Shown here piece by piece: positions 24,119-31,972 of a stretch of 48,812 nucleotides of DNA (its first letter is position 1; every line of letters starts with the position of its first letter). A model generated the notes under the pieces. That model saw nothing but the letters and a program-made list of their open reading frames with translations, made no database searches and was not told where the DNA came from. A program made the translations under genes and the position numbers. This stretch comes from Methylobacteriaceae bacterium (GTDB lineage Bacteria > Pseudomonadota > Alphaproteobacteria > Rhizobiales > Beijerinckiaceae): positions 1 to 48,812 of the forward strand of contig JAFAME010000204.1 of NCBI GenBank assembly GCA_019233695.1, read 5' to 3'.

Positions 24119-24622
24119 GTGAAGAAAATCGGCAGACTTGCGATCGGTTTGGTGGGATTTGCCGGTGCCGCCGGAATATATCCGGTCGTTGCCGCTGCAC
24201 AGAGCTCAAACAGCCTGGTTGGCACTTGGAACCTGGTATCATTGACATACGACCAAAACGGCAAACCCACCAAGCCTTATGGCGAAAGTCCGAAGGGAAT
24301 ACAGGTTCTTGGAAGCGACGGTCGAGTTGTCGTGATCCTCCTGAAGCCCGATCTGCCCAAATTTGCCTCAAACAATCGTGTCGAAGGGACGCCAGAGGAA
24401 AACAAGGCCGTTGTTCAGGGAAGCCTTGCCTATTTCGGCACCTACGCGGTCAATGATAATGACAAAACAATATCGGTCCAGATCGACGCAGCGACATTCC
24501 CGAACTGGATGGGCCTATCACAAAAGCGGACTTTCACCCTCAATGGTGATGAGCTTACTGTAATGAATACTACGTCTACAGTTGGACTTCCCTCGACCAC
24601 TGTCTGGAAGCGCGTGAAGTAG
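24119..24622 (+). CDS. Lipocalin-like domain secreted protein
   Basis: This 167-residue protein starts at GTG 24119 (GGGAGG 7 bases before it; the overlapping ATG at 24117 is followed at once by TGA). It has a signal peptide MKKIGRLAIGLVGFAGAAGIYPVVAAAQ. The body begins SLVGTWNLVSLTYDQNGK and contains PKGIQVLGSDGRVVVILLKP and RTFTLNGDELTVMNT. These fit the lipocalin-like family (calycin fold) of small ligand-binding or unknown proteins. The base composition is lower in GC than the surrounding genes. It is a single gene of unknown function. Confidence 0.75.
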   Translation: MKKIGRLAIGLVGFAGAAGIYPVVAAAQSSNSLVGTWNLVSLTYDQNGKPTKPYGESPKGIQVLGSDGRVVVILLKPDLPKFASNNRVEGTPEENKAVVQGSLAYFGTYAVNDNDKTISVQIDAATFPNWMGLSQKRTFTLNGDELTVMNTTSTVGLPSTTVWKRVK

Positions 24623-24866
24623 ATCACGGGAACTTTGGGCCAGCACAGACCAGGCCATTGACGGAGTTGCGAGCCCTTTCCCCGCCACTCTTTCGAACCG
24701 ATTTGAGCCTGCTACCGCGCGCACCAATCGCGCCTGCGCCATGTGCCTTGAATGGCGCACGACTGCATGAACGACACTTGCGTGCACTTCGGGCTTTGGC
24801 GTGACAGCGAGCTGTCATAGATGCCGCAAGAGCACGTGTTTGCATCGCCAACCGGGAAGGACAGCC

Positions 24867-25782
24867 ATGTATCGCCTCTTGCTCGCCTCGGCTCTGCTCG
24901 CCGCGATTGCGGCACCCGCCTCAGCCGGCGGCGAAGCCTTTCCCGCGAGCTTCCGGACACAGGACATTCCGACCAATGGCACGAGCCTGTTTGTCCGGGT
25001 TGGCGGCAGCGGCCCGGCGGTGGTTTTGCTGCATGGTTTCGGCGACACCGGCGACATGTGGGCGCCGCTCGCGGCCGTGCTGGCGAAGGACCACACGGTC
25101 ATCGTGCCCGACCTGCGTGGCATGGGCCTTTCGGCGCATCCGGACAGCGGCTACACCAAGAAGAACCAGGGCCAGGACATCGCGGGGGTGCTCGAGGCGC
25201 TCAAGATCGACAAGGCCGATGTCGTCACGCACGACATCGGCAACATGGTGGGATATGCGTTTGTTGCGCAGTATCCGGCCCGCGCGACGCGCTGGGTGGT
25301 AATGGATGCGCCGCTGCCGGGCGTCGGTGACTGGGACAATATCGTTCGCGATCCGCGTCTTTGGCATTTCAATTTCCGCGGGCCGGACGCCGAGCGTCTC
25401 GTCGCCGGCCGCGAGCGCATCTATCTTGACCGCTTCTACAACGAGTTTTCCGCCAATCCCGCCTCGATCGATGCGGCGACGCGCGAGCACTATGCGGCGC
25501 TCTACGCCCGTCCCCATGCGATCCACGACGTATTCGAGCAGTTCGGCCTTCGCGCAGGATGCGCTCGACAACAAGGAATTGCTCGCCAAAGGCGGCAAGC
25601 TGACGATGCCGGTTCTGGCCATCGGTGCCGAAAAATCCTTCGGACCCCTCATGGCCGACGACATCCGCTTCGTCGCCGTGAACGTGACCGGCGCCGTCAT
25701 TGCCAATTCAGGCCATTGGCTCATGGAGGAGCAGCCCGACGCTACAATCGCCGCCATCAGCGCCTTTCTCGAAAAGAACTAG
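24867..25782 (+). pseudogene. Alpha/beta hydrolase (epoxide hydrolase/dehalogenase-like), frameshifted
   Basis: A secreted alpha/beta hydrolase starts at ATG 24867 behind AAGGA with signal peptide MYRLLLASALLAAIAAPASA. The fold motifs are VVLLHGFGDTGDMW (oxyanion region), VIVPDLRGMGLSAHP, and a nucleophile elbow VVTHDIGNMVGYAF with Asp as nucleophile, as in epoxide hydrolases and haloalkane dehalogenases. Near 25545 the reading frame breaks. The first frame runs on as meaningless sequence to 25850, while the family C-terminus AFAQDALDNKELLAKGG continues in the third frame to the stop at 25782, including the catalytic histidine in NSGHWLMEEQP. One extra base, or two missing ones, would explain it. 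Either the gene is broken or the base is a sequencing error. Confidence 0.8.
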
Positions 25783-25846
25783 GGACAGCGATCTCCGCGA
25801 GCAAAGCAACGCCTTCTCCCGGCAAATTCGGCCATCGATTTCGATC

Positions 25847-26185
25847 ATGACCTACGAGGACGTCCGCACCATCGCCCTTGCGTTTCCCGGCGTCGAGGAT
25901 TCGACCTCCTATGGCACGCCGGCGCTGAAGGTGAAGGGCAAGTTCCTCACCCGCCTGAAGGAGGACGGCGACAGCATCGTCATTCGCGTCGGCTTCGACG
26001 GGCGGGAGATGCTGATGGAGGCGTTTCCCGACACCTACTACATCACCGATCACTACCGCGATTATCCCGCCGTGCTGGTGCGCCTGTCGAAAGCTGATCC
26101 GCAGGCCGTGCGCCGTTTTCTGGAACGCCTGTGGCGCGAGGCGGCGCCGAAACGGCTCGTCAAGGACTACGACGCTCGCGCCTGA
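25847..26185 (+). CDS. MmcQ/YjbR family DNA-binding-fold protein
   Basis: This is a 112-residue cytoplasmic protein of the YjbR family (double-wing CyaY-like fold). MTYEDVRTIALAFPGVEDSTSYGTPALKVKGKFLTRL followed by the GREMLMEAFPDTYYITDHY and RDYPAVLVRLSKAD segments match the family pattern. ATG 25847 was chosen because the domain starts directly there. It lies 64 bases after the hydrolase end, on the same strand. The family is widespread and no molecular role is established. Confidence 0.82.
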   Translation: MTYEDVRTIALAFPGVEDSTSYGTPALKVKGKFLTRLKEDGDSIVIRVGFDGREMLMEAFPDTYYITDHYRDYPAVLVRLSKADPQAVRRFLERLWREAAPKRLVKDYDARA

Positions 26186-26206
26186 GGCTGTCAGCCGACG
26201 TTGTTG

Positions 26207-26284
26207 TTATCCCGGCCGGAGCAAAGTGCTCTCCGGGACCCGGCACCGGATCCCGGAGTGCCGCAAGGCGGGTTCCGGGATGAC
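26207..26284. repeat. Palindromic intergenic repeat (ATCCCGG type), second example
   Basis: There are two hairpins in tandem: tcccggccggagca with tgctctccggga (26210-26238), then atcccgga (26250-26257) with tccgggat (26274-26281), ending in GAC. The organisation and wording match the element at 8818-8921. It lies between the YjbR gene and the end of the FAH-family gene. Confidence 0.6.
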
Positions 26285-26334
26285 AAGGATCGGCCTATGA
26301 GATCGATGGTCGTGAGAAGCGCGCGAGGTTCAGT

Positions 26335-27321
26335 TCAGAGGGCTTGGACCTTCGGCCATTTTGCCTTGACCTTCTTCAGCCGGTTGCGCAGCGGCAGGCC
26401 GAAGGCCTCGCACTCGATCTCGAACACGTCTCCGGCCTCGGTCTTGAGGCCTTCGGAGAACGACAGCGTCGCCGTCCCGAAGAAATGGACGTGAACGGTT
26501 CCCGGCCGGCGGAAGAGCGGGTACTTGAAATGGTGCGCTTCGAGATTGGCGATCGTGTGCGACATGTTCTGCTCGCCCGAGACGAACGGCTTCTCGAAAA
26601 CCACCTTGCGGCCGCGCCTCACCCGCGACGTGCCGCGCACGTCCTGCGGCAGGTCGCCGAGAAGCATCTCCGGGCCGAAGGATGAGGGGCGCAGCTTCGA
26701 GTGCGCCAGATAGAGATAGTTCTGGCGTTCGGTGACGTGGTCGGAAAACTCGTTGCCGAGGGCAAACCCCAGGCGGGTAGGCGTGCCGTCGGTGCGAATG
26801 ATATATATTCCGACGATTTCCGGCTCCTCGCCGCCGTCGAGAGCGAAGTCGGGGGAGGGCAGGTCCTGGCCAGGGGCCACGATCATGGAGCCGTCGCCTT
26901 TGTAGAACCATTCCGGCTGGACGCCGCGACCGCCCGCCTTCGGCTTGCCGCCGTCGAGACCGAGCTTGAACATTTTCATGGAATCGGTGAGCTTGGCCGG
27001 GTCGGAAAGGTCCTTGTGCATCTTGTCGCGACCTTCGGCCGAGCCGAGATGGGTGAGCCCGGTGCCGGTCACGAGAAGGTGGGCCGGATCGGCAACATCG
27101 ATCGGCGCCAGGACGCGTCCTTCCGCCAGGGCTGCCGCAAGGTCGACCAGCCTGCCGATGCCACGCGCGGCGATGCGCTTGCGGATCGGCTCGCCCGCGG
27201 TGATCGCCTCGCTGGCCAGCGCATAGGTGGTCCGCACGCCCTTGACGAGGCGTGCCTCGTTGCGCGCCGTGACCACGACCGCGCGCTTTCCCTTGTCGTC
27301 GATGATTTGCGCCAGCCGCAT
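26335..27321 (-). CDS. gguC: GguC/AraD1-type FAH family protein
   Basis: This 328-residue protein belongs to the fumarylacetoacetate hydrolase superfamily. The start MRLAQIIDDKGKRAVVVT, the LLVTGTGLTHLGSAEGRDKMH segment, FALGNEFSDHVTERQNYLYLAH (holding acidic metal ligands) and FGTATLSFSEGLKTEAGD match the GguC/AraD1 group. Members act as 2-keto-3-deoxy-L-arabonate dehydratases or stand next to the GguAB/ChvE sugar transporter in Agrobacterium. Here it is near a sugar-type ABC permease, a binding protein and a UxaA-type dehydratase, which fits sugar-acid use. It is divergent from an AbiEii-like gene 63 bases away. Confidence 0.82.
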   Translation of the reverse strand: MRLAQIIDDKGKRAVVVTARNEARLVKGVRTTYALASEAITAGEPIRKRIAARGIGRLVDLAAALAEGRVLAPIDVADPAHLLVTGTGLTHLGSAEGRDKMHKDLSDPAKLTDSMKMFKLGLDGGKPKAGGRGVQPEWFYKGDGSMIVAPGQDLPSPDFALDGGEEPEIVGIYIIRTDGTPTRLGFALGNEFSDHVTERQNYLYLAHSKLRPSSFGPEMLLGDLPQDVRGTSRVRRGRKVVFEKPFVSGEQNMSHTIANLEAHHFKYPLFRRPGTVHVHFFGTATLSFSEGLKTEAGDVFEIECEAFGLPLRNRLKKVKAKWPKVQAL

Positions 27322-27384
27322 GATGATCTGCCTCCCCTTGATCGCTTTGCGATATCATTAGCATGCCGCACGGGAGAGGCCATC

Positions 27385-28047
27385 ATGGGCGCGCAGGCTG
27401 TCACCGCCGAGACCTGGAAGGAGCTTCTCGCTGCCGCAGTGCGACTCTTCGACGATTTGCATGCGAGGGGCTTCGGGAGCCCCGATGTGATCCTCGGCGG
27501 GGGCACGGTCCTCATGCTGCGGTTCGGTCACCGCCTCAGCAAGGACATCGACATTTTTCTGCACGACGTTCACTGGTTGTCGTTGCTGACGCCGCGGCTC
27601 AACGATGTTGCTGCCGCCATAGCCGTCGACTACGTCGAACAGGCCAACAGCATCAAGCTCATCATGCCGAACGGCGACATCGATATCATCGCGGCCGCGG
27701 CAGTGACGGATGTGCCACCCCGTGAGACGATCGAATTCATGGGAAGGACGTTCCGGCTCGAGGCGACGGAGGAAATTCTCGCCAAAAAGCTTCTCTATCG
27801 CGCCGAGTCCCTCAAGCCGCGCGATATATTCGATCTGGTCGTGGTCGGGGGCGCGGATCCTGATGCGGCCGCGCGCGCCATCGCCGCGACCTCCGTGAAG
27901 AACGCCGTTGTGCAGCGCCGGCTTGAGCAGATGTCGCGGCTCGCAGCCGAAGAGCTCGCACGAGACATCTTTCCCATCGGTGACTTCGCCGGCATCGTCC
28001 CGAGCATGATCGCAAAGGCACGCAACCTCATCAGCGGCGACCGGTAG
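27385..28047 (+). CDS. AbiEii-like nucleotidyltransferase
   Basis: This 220-residue protein is of the AbiEii/AbiGii toxin (DUF1814-like) nucleotidyltransferase type. The polymerase-beta-like active site is GGGTVLMLRFGHRLSKDIDI, with G39-G40, S52, D54 and D56. The downstream family segment LAKKLLYRAESLKPRDIFDL is present. Proteins of this family are toxins of type IV systems, including abortive infection against phage. GAGAGG precedes ATG 27385. The usual AbiEi antitoxin, a winged-helix protein upstream, is absent; a 99-codon gene follows 17 bases downstream instead. The pair interrupts a sugar-acid locus, as an inserted defence or addiction module would. Confidence 0.82.
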   Translation: MGAQAVTAETWKELLAAAVRLFDDLHARGFGSPDVILGGGTVLMLRFGHRLSKDIDIFLHDVHWLSLLTPRLNDVAAAIAVDYVEQANSIKLIMPNGDIDIIAAAAVTDVPPRETIEFMGRTFRLEATEEILAKKLLYRAESLKPRDIFDLVVVGGADPDAAARAIAATSVKNAVVQRRLEQMSRLAAEELARDIFPIGDFAGIVPSMIAKARNLISGDR

Positions 28048-28064
28048 CTGGACCGTTCCAGGCC

Positions 28065-28364
28065 ATGACCAAGCGCTTCGATCCCGAGGCGACGGCACTC
28101 TCGGCGATTTCAAACGCCAGCAATGTTCCCGTGAGGCGGGCGGATTTGAAGCTTCTGCTTGCCACCGGGACGGGCGAACCCTCGCACGTGCGGGCCCTGT
28201 TCAGCGATGTCCATCCCTCGACGCTGGTGCAGCTCCTGATCGAATACGGCATCTCGGATGCGACCTTCGCCCAGGCCTACGCCCGAGCTCGCGATCGCTA
28301 CGCCGCCGCCAATCCCGAAATCGAGGCGCTGGTGAGCGATCTGGGGCTGGCGCCCCGCCCTTGA
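28065..28364 (+). CDS. Hypothetical protein linked to AbiEii-like gene
   Basis: This is a 99-residue protein of no recognised family. It is mainly helical, with a segment VRRADLKLLLATGTGEPSHVRALF and STLVQLLIEYGISDATFAQAYARARDRY. No transmembrane, signal or zinc motif is seen. Its start lies 17 bases after the nucleotidyltransferase stop and it reads in the same direction, so they form an operon. By position it may be the antitoxin or partner. It shows no similarity to the winged-helix AbiEi. Confidence 0.65.
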   Translation: MTKRFDPEATALSAISNASNVPVRRADLKLLLATGTGEPSHVRALFSDVHPSTLVQLLIEYGISDATFAQAYARARDRYAAANPEIEALVSDLGLAPRP

Positions 28365-28365
28365 A

Positions 28366-28384
28366 CGGCAAGCGGGCCTTGCCG
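28366..28384. terminator. Hairpin between convergent genes
   Basis: cggcaag-CGGGC-cttgccg forms a perfect 7-bp stem in the 24-base gap between the stop of the 99-residue gene and the stop of the converging UxaA-type gene. It could end transcripts from both sides, though no T-run is present. Confidence 0.45.
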
Positions 28385-28388
28385 AGCC

Positions 28389-29906
28389 TCACATCGTGGC
28401 GCCGATCTGCCACGGCACGAACTCGGCATCGCCGTAGCCGAGCGCTTCGGACTTGGAATGCTCGCCCGAGGCCACCCGCAGGATCTTGTCGAAGATCTCA
28501 CGGCCCTTCTGTTCGATCGAAACCCCATCGAGTACGTCGCCGCAGTTGATGTCCATGTCGTCGATCATCCGCCGGTAGATCTCGCTGTTGGTGGCAAGCT
28601 TGATCGAGGGCGTGGGCTTGCAGCCATAGGCCGATCCGCGGCCGGTGGTGAAGGCGAGGATGTTGGCGCCGCCGGCGACCTGACCCGTGGCGGAGACCGG
28701 ATCATAGCCCGGCGTGTCCATGAAGACGAAGCCCTTGGCGGTGACCGGCTCGGCATAGTGGTAGACGCCGGAAAGCGTCGAGGTGCCGCCCTTGGCTGCC
28801 GCGCCGAGCGACTTTTCGAGAATGGTGGTCAGCCCGCCGGCCTTGTTGCCGGGCGAGGGATTGTTGTTCATTTCGCCGCCGTTGCGTGCCGTATAGTCTT
28901 CCCACCAACGGATCATGCCGACGAGCTTCTCGCCGATCTCGCGGCTTGCGGCGCGCCGCGTCAAAAGATGCTCGGCCCCGTAGATTTCCGGCGTCTCGGA
29001 GAGTATCGCAGTGCCGCCATGGCGCACCAGCAGGTCGGCGGCAGCGCCCAGCGCCGGGTTGGCGGTAATGCCCGAATAGCCATCCGAGCCGCCGCACTGC
29101 AGCGCGAGCACAAGCTCGGAGGCAGGGACCGTCTCGCGCTGCGCGGCGTCTGCCGCAGGCAGCATTTCGCGCAGGCGCGCGACGCCTGCCTCGACGGTCT
29201 TCTTCGTGCCCCCCGTGTCCTGGATTGTCATCGTCCGGAAGGACTCGCTCTCGACGAGGCTGTACTCCTGCTTCATCCGGCCGATCTGGAACACCTCGCA
29301 GCCGAGGCCGACGAGCAGCACGCCGGCGATGTTCGGATTGGACGCATAGCCCCATTGCGTGCGTTTGAGCGCCTCAAACCCCTCGCCCTTGGCGGCAATG
29401 CCGCAGCCGGTGCCGTGGACGAGCGCGATCACCCCATCGACATTCGGGTAGTCGCCGAGGATTCCCGAGCGCTCGACCTCCTTGGCCATGAAGCGCGCAA
29501 CGGACGCCGAGCAATTTACGCTCGTCAGGATGGCGACATAGTTGCGGGTTCCGGTCTTGCCGTTGGCGCGTCGGAAACCTTGAAAGGTGGCGGGCGCGTC
29601 GGGCGCCATGTTGGCGAGGGGCCTGGCATCCTCGCCGATGCGATAGTCGCGGGCAAAGTCGTGCATTTCGACATTATGCTCATGCACCCATTCGCCTGGT
29701 GCGATGTCGCGGGAGGCAAAGCCGATGATCTGGCCGAATTTCATGATCGGCTGACCCTTGGTGATCCCGGCCGTCGCCATCTTGTGCCCCTTGGGCACGC
29801 GGCTCTTGGCAACGACGCCCTCAGGGGCGCTGCCCGCCTCGATCGGATCGACCGAGACGATGACGTTGTCCTCGACATGCAGGCGAAGCGTGCGCGGGTT
29901 TGGCAT
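28389..29906 (-). CDS. Altronate/galactarate dehydratase family protein (UxaA/GarD)
   Basis: This is a full-length 505-residue enzyme of the UxaA family, which dehydrates sugar acids such as altronate or galactarate to 2-keto-3-deoxy acids using iron. The N-terminal SAF domain spans about residues 10-95 (VSVDPIEAG...GHKMATAGITKGQPI...GEWVHEHN). Conserved parts of the main domain are GYRN-like GTRNYVAILTSVNCSA, HGTGCG, LGCEVFQI, LALQCGGSDGYSGITANPAL, TTILEKSLGA and the C-terminal KLATNSEIYRRMIDDMDINCG. ATG 29906 is preferred (28 bases after the GntR gene stop); an in-frame ATG 8 codons upstream is possible. It is cotranscribed with the regulator. Confidence 0.9.
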   Translation of the reverse strand: MPNPRTLRLHVEDNVIVSVDPIEAGSAPEGVVAKSRVPKGHKMATAGITKGQPIMKFGQIIGFASRDIAPGEWVHEHNVEMHDFARDYRIGEDARPLANMAPDAPATFQGFRRANGKTGTRNYVAILTSVNCSASVARFMAKEVERSGILGDYPNVDGVIALVHGTGCGIAAKGEGFEALKRTQWGYASNPNIAGVLLVGLGCEVFQIGRMKQEYSLVESESFRTMTIQDTGGTKKTVEAGVARLREMLPAADAAQRETVPASELVLALQCGGSDGYSGITANPALGAAADLLVRHGGTAILSETPEIYGAEHLLTRRAASREIGEKLVGMIRWWEDYTARNGGEMNNNPSPGNKAGGLTTILEKSLGAAAKGGTSTLSGVYHYAEPVTAKGFVFMDTPGYDPVSATGQVAGGANILAFTTGRGSAYGCKPTPSIKLATNSEIYRRMIDDMDINCGDVLDGVSIEQKGREIFDKILRVASGEHSKSEALGYGDAEFVPWQIGATM

Positions 29907-29934
29907 TGCTGATCCGTTCGATGTTGGCATCCGC

Positions 29935-30654
29935 TCAGGCGGAAAAGAGATTGGGGCGTTCCCTGGCAATGGTTTCGAAGAGGACGGTCGTCTCGATAAG
30001 ATGGGTGCGCATGGCTTCGCGCGCCGCCGCGGGATTGCGGGCGCGCAGGGCGTCGGCCACGCTGCGGTGCTCGGCCAGCGTGTTGGGCAGACGACCCGGC
30101 GGCGTCAGCAGGAGGCGGCGGATGCGCTCGAGGTGAGTCCTGATGCCCTCAAGAATTTCCTTGGCGTGCCGGAGTTGCGCGCCGACGATGATGAGACGGT
30201 GAAACTCGACGTCGAGGGCGTAGAAGCCGGCGTAGTCCCTGGCCGCAGCAGCCGCCTCCTGGTAACGCAGGCTCCGCTCGAGCTCGGCGAGCGCTTCCGC
30301 GCCGAGGCGAAGTGCGGCATCGCCGGCGATTTCGGCCTCCAGCGAGCGCCTGATCAGCATGAGTTCGCGCACGTCCTCGGCTGAAATCTTGGCGACGAAT
30401 GAGCCGTGCTGCGGTTCGATCACCACCAAGCGCTCGTAGGCAAGCCGGTTGATCGCGGTGGTGATGGGAAAGCGCGACATGCCGAGCCGCTCGCTGAGGG
30501 CGATCTTGTCGATGGCCACTCCAGGCTCCAGCCCGCCCGACAGGATCGCCTCCTTGATGTTCTCATAGACCTGGTCGGCCTTCGAGGCGCGCCGCGTGTC
30601 GGATGGCTGGACTGGGCGCCCTGCCGCCTCGCCGCCTCGCATCTGCCTTGTCAT
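29935..30654 (-). CDS. GntR family transcriptional regulator (FadR/FCD type)
   Basis: This is a 239-residue regulator. The N-terminal winged helix covers VYENIKEAILSGGLEPGVAIDKIALSERLGMSRFPITTAINRLAYERLV (about residues 30-78). The C-terminal FCD domain has the expected metal-site pattern: DVEFHRLI, EHRSVADALRARNP and MRTHLIETT. It is the first gene of the minus-strand regulator-dehydratase operon and is divergent from the permease-binding protein operon. An effector such as a sugar acid or keto acid is likely. ATG 30654 is chosen; an in-frame start 27 codons upstream is less likely. Confidence 0.88.
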   Translation of the reverse strand: MTRQMRGGEAAGRPVQPSDTRRASKADQVYENIKEAILSGGLEPGVAIDKIALSERLGMSRFPITTAINRLAYERLVVIEPQHGSFVAKISAEDVRELMLIRRSLEAEIAGDAALRLGAEALAELERSLRYQEAAAAARDYAGFYALDVEFHRLIIVGAQLRHAKEILEGIRTHLERIRRLLLTPPGRLPNTLAEHRSVADALRARNPAAAREAMRTHLIETTVLFETIARERPNLFSA

Positions 30655-30727
30655 CGGGTTCGCTTTCCGGCTCGAAATGCGGCCTCGCAGGTCCGAACCT
30701 CGCGCCGTGTTGGCCCGTCGCTCAACA

Positions 30728-30748
30728 ACTAGCATGCCAGACGCTAGT
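30728..30748. promoter_or_regulatory. Candidate GntR operator
   Basis: actagc (30728-30733) and gctagt (30743-30748) form an inverted repeat with 9 bases between them in the 286-base region between the divergent gntR and sugar permease genes. Position and symmetry fit an operator for the FCD-type regulator. A TTGACA at 30812-30817 points to the permease side, but a good -10 was not found. The rest of this gap shows nothing else. Confidence 0.45.
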
Positions 30749-30940
30749 CAGTGCATGTTTCCGCGTCAATACGCCCGCAGCAAAGGCATTCGGAGCGCTC
30801 CTCGCCCCCTATTGACACCGTTACCATCAACCGATGCATTAGGCTACTCGACTGGCCGGATGGGCGCGCCGCGCTAGTGTCGGGACGTGCACAACGGCAT
30901 CCGGACCGGCGGCCTTCCGCTCGGTCCCGGGGAGGAACTG

Positions 30941-31927
30941 ATGCTTGCTGAAGCGGGGCAACAGCGGCTGCCGTGGCGTTGGTCGCTCGCCGCCCTCGGC
31001 CAGCCGTTCTGGATCACGCTTGCTGTCTTCATCATCGGCGTCGTGATGTGGATCATCTCGCCGCCGTTCCGTACCTACGACAATCTTTATAACGACAGCC
31101 GAAACTTCGCCTTCATCGCGATCATGGGCATCGGCGAGATGCTCGTCATCATCACCGGCGGCGTCGACCTCTCCGTCGGCTCGGTGATGGGGCTTGTCGG
31201 CATCGTCACCGGCCTTGTCCTGCAGGCCGGATATTCGCTCTGGCTCGGCGCACTGGCCGGGCTCGCGGTTGCCGGGCTTTGCGGTTTCATCAACGGCTGG
31301 GCGGTGGCGCGACTGAAGCTTTCGCCCTTCGTCATCACGCTCGGCATGCTGTCGGTGGCGCGCAGCCAGGCGCTCGTCCTCTCCAACAACAAGATGATCT
31401 ACCAGTTCGGGCCGGACGAGAAGATGTTCGTCGCCATCGGCGGCGGCAGTCTCCTGGGGATTCCTTCCGTCGTCATCGTGATGGTGCTGCTGGGCGCCCT
31501 GCTCTCGCTCGTCTTGAGCTATACGGCGTGGGGCCGGCATGTTTATGCGATCGGCGGCAACGAGCAGGCGGCCCAGCTGACCGGCGTCCCCGTCGAGGCG
31601 GTCAAGATCTCCGTCTACATGATCAGCAGTCTGACCGCCGGCATCGCGGCCATCCTCCTCGTCGGCTGGCTCGGCGCGGTGACCAACGCGCTCGGCGCCG
31701 GCTACGAGTTGCGCGTCATCGCTTCCACGGTGATCGGCGGGACCGACCTCATGGGCGGCCTCGGCACGCCCTACGGGGTGATCGTCGGCTCGGCGCTGAT
31801 CGAGGTCGTCCGCAACGCGTTGCTCCTGGCCGGGATCGATCCCTATTGGCAGGGCACGTTTGTCGGCGTCGTGATCGCATTTGCGGTCCTGCTCGAGCGG
31901 GTCCGCCATCGCAGTTCGGACCGCTGA
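30941..31927 (+). CDS. Sugar ABC transporter permease (RbsC/GguB type)
   Basis: This is an inner-membrane permease of 328 residues from the ribose/xylose/galactose group. There are eight or more hydrophobic segments. GEMLVIITGGVDLSVGSVMGL (about residue 75) and VGWLGAVTNALGAGYELRVIASTVIGG match the BPD_transp_2 signature. ATG 30941 has GGGGAGG seven bases before it and is preferred over GTG 30887. It is followed 45 bases later by a sugar-binding protein gene. No ATPase gene (RbsA/GguA type) is present on either side, so the ATPase must be encoded elsewhere or the transporter is incomplete. Confidence 0.9.
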   Translation: MLAEAGQQRLPWRWSLAALGQPFWITLAVFIIGVVMWIISPPFRTYDNLYNDSRNFAFIAIMGIGEMLVIITGGVDLSVGSVMGLVGIVTGLVLQAGYSLWLGALAGLAVAGLCGFINGWAVARLKLSPFVITLGMLSVARSQALVLSNNKMIYQFGPDEKMFVAIGGGSLLGIPSVVIVMVLLGALLSLVLSYTAWGRHVYAIGGNEQAAQLTGVPVEAVKISVYMISSLTAGIAAILLVGWLGAVTNALGAGYELRVIASTVIGGTDLMGGLGTPYGVIVGSALIEVVRNALLLAGIDPYWQGTFVGVVIAFAVLLERVRHRSSDR

Positions 31928-31972
31928 GGCCCGATCCGCCCCTCGGGGGCATCGACAGTCAGGGAGGAGAGC

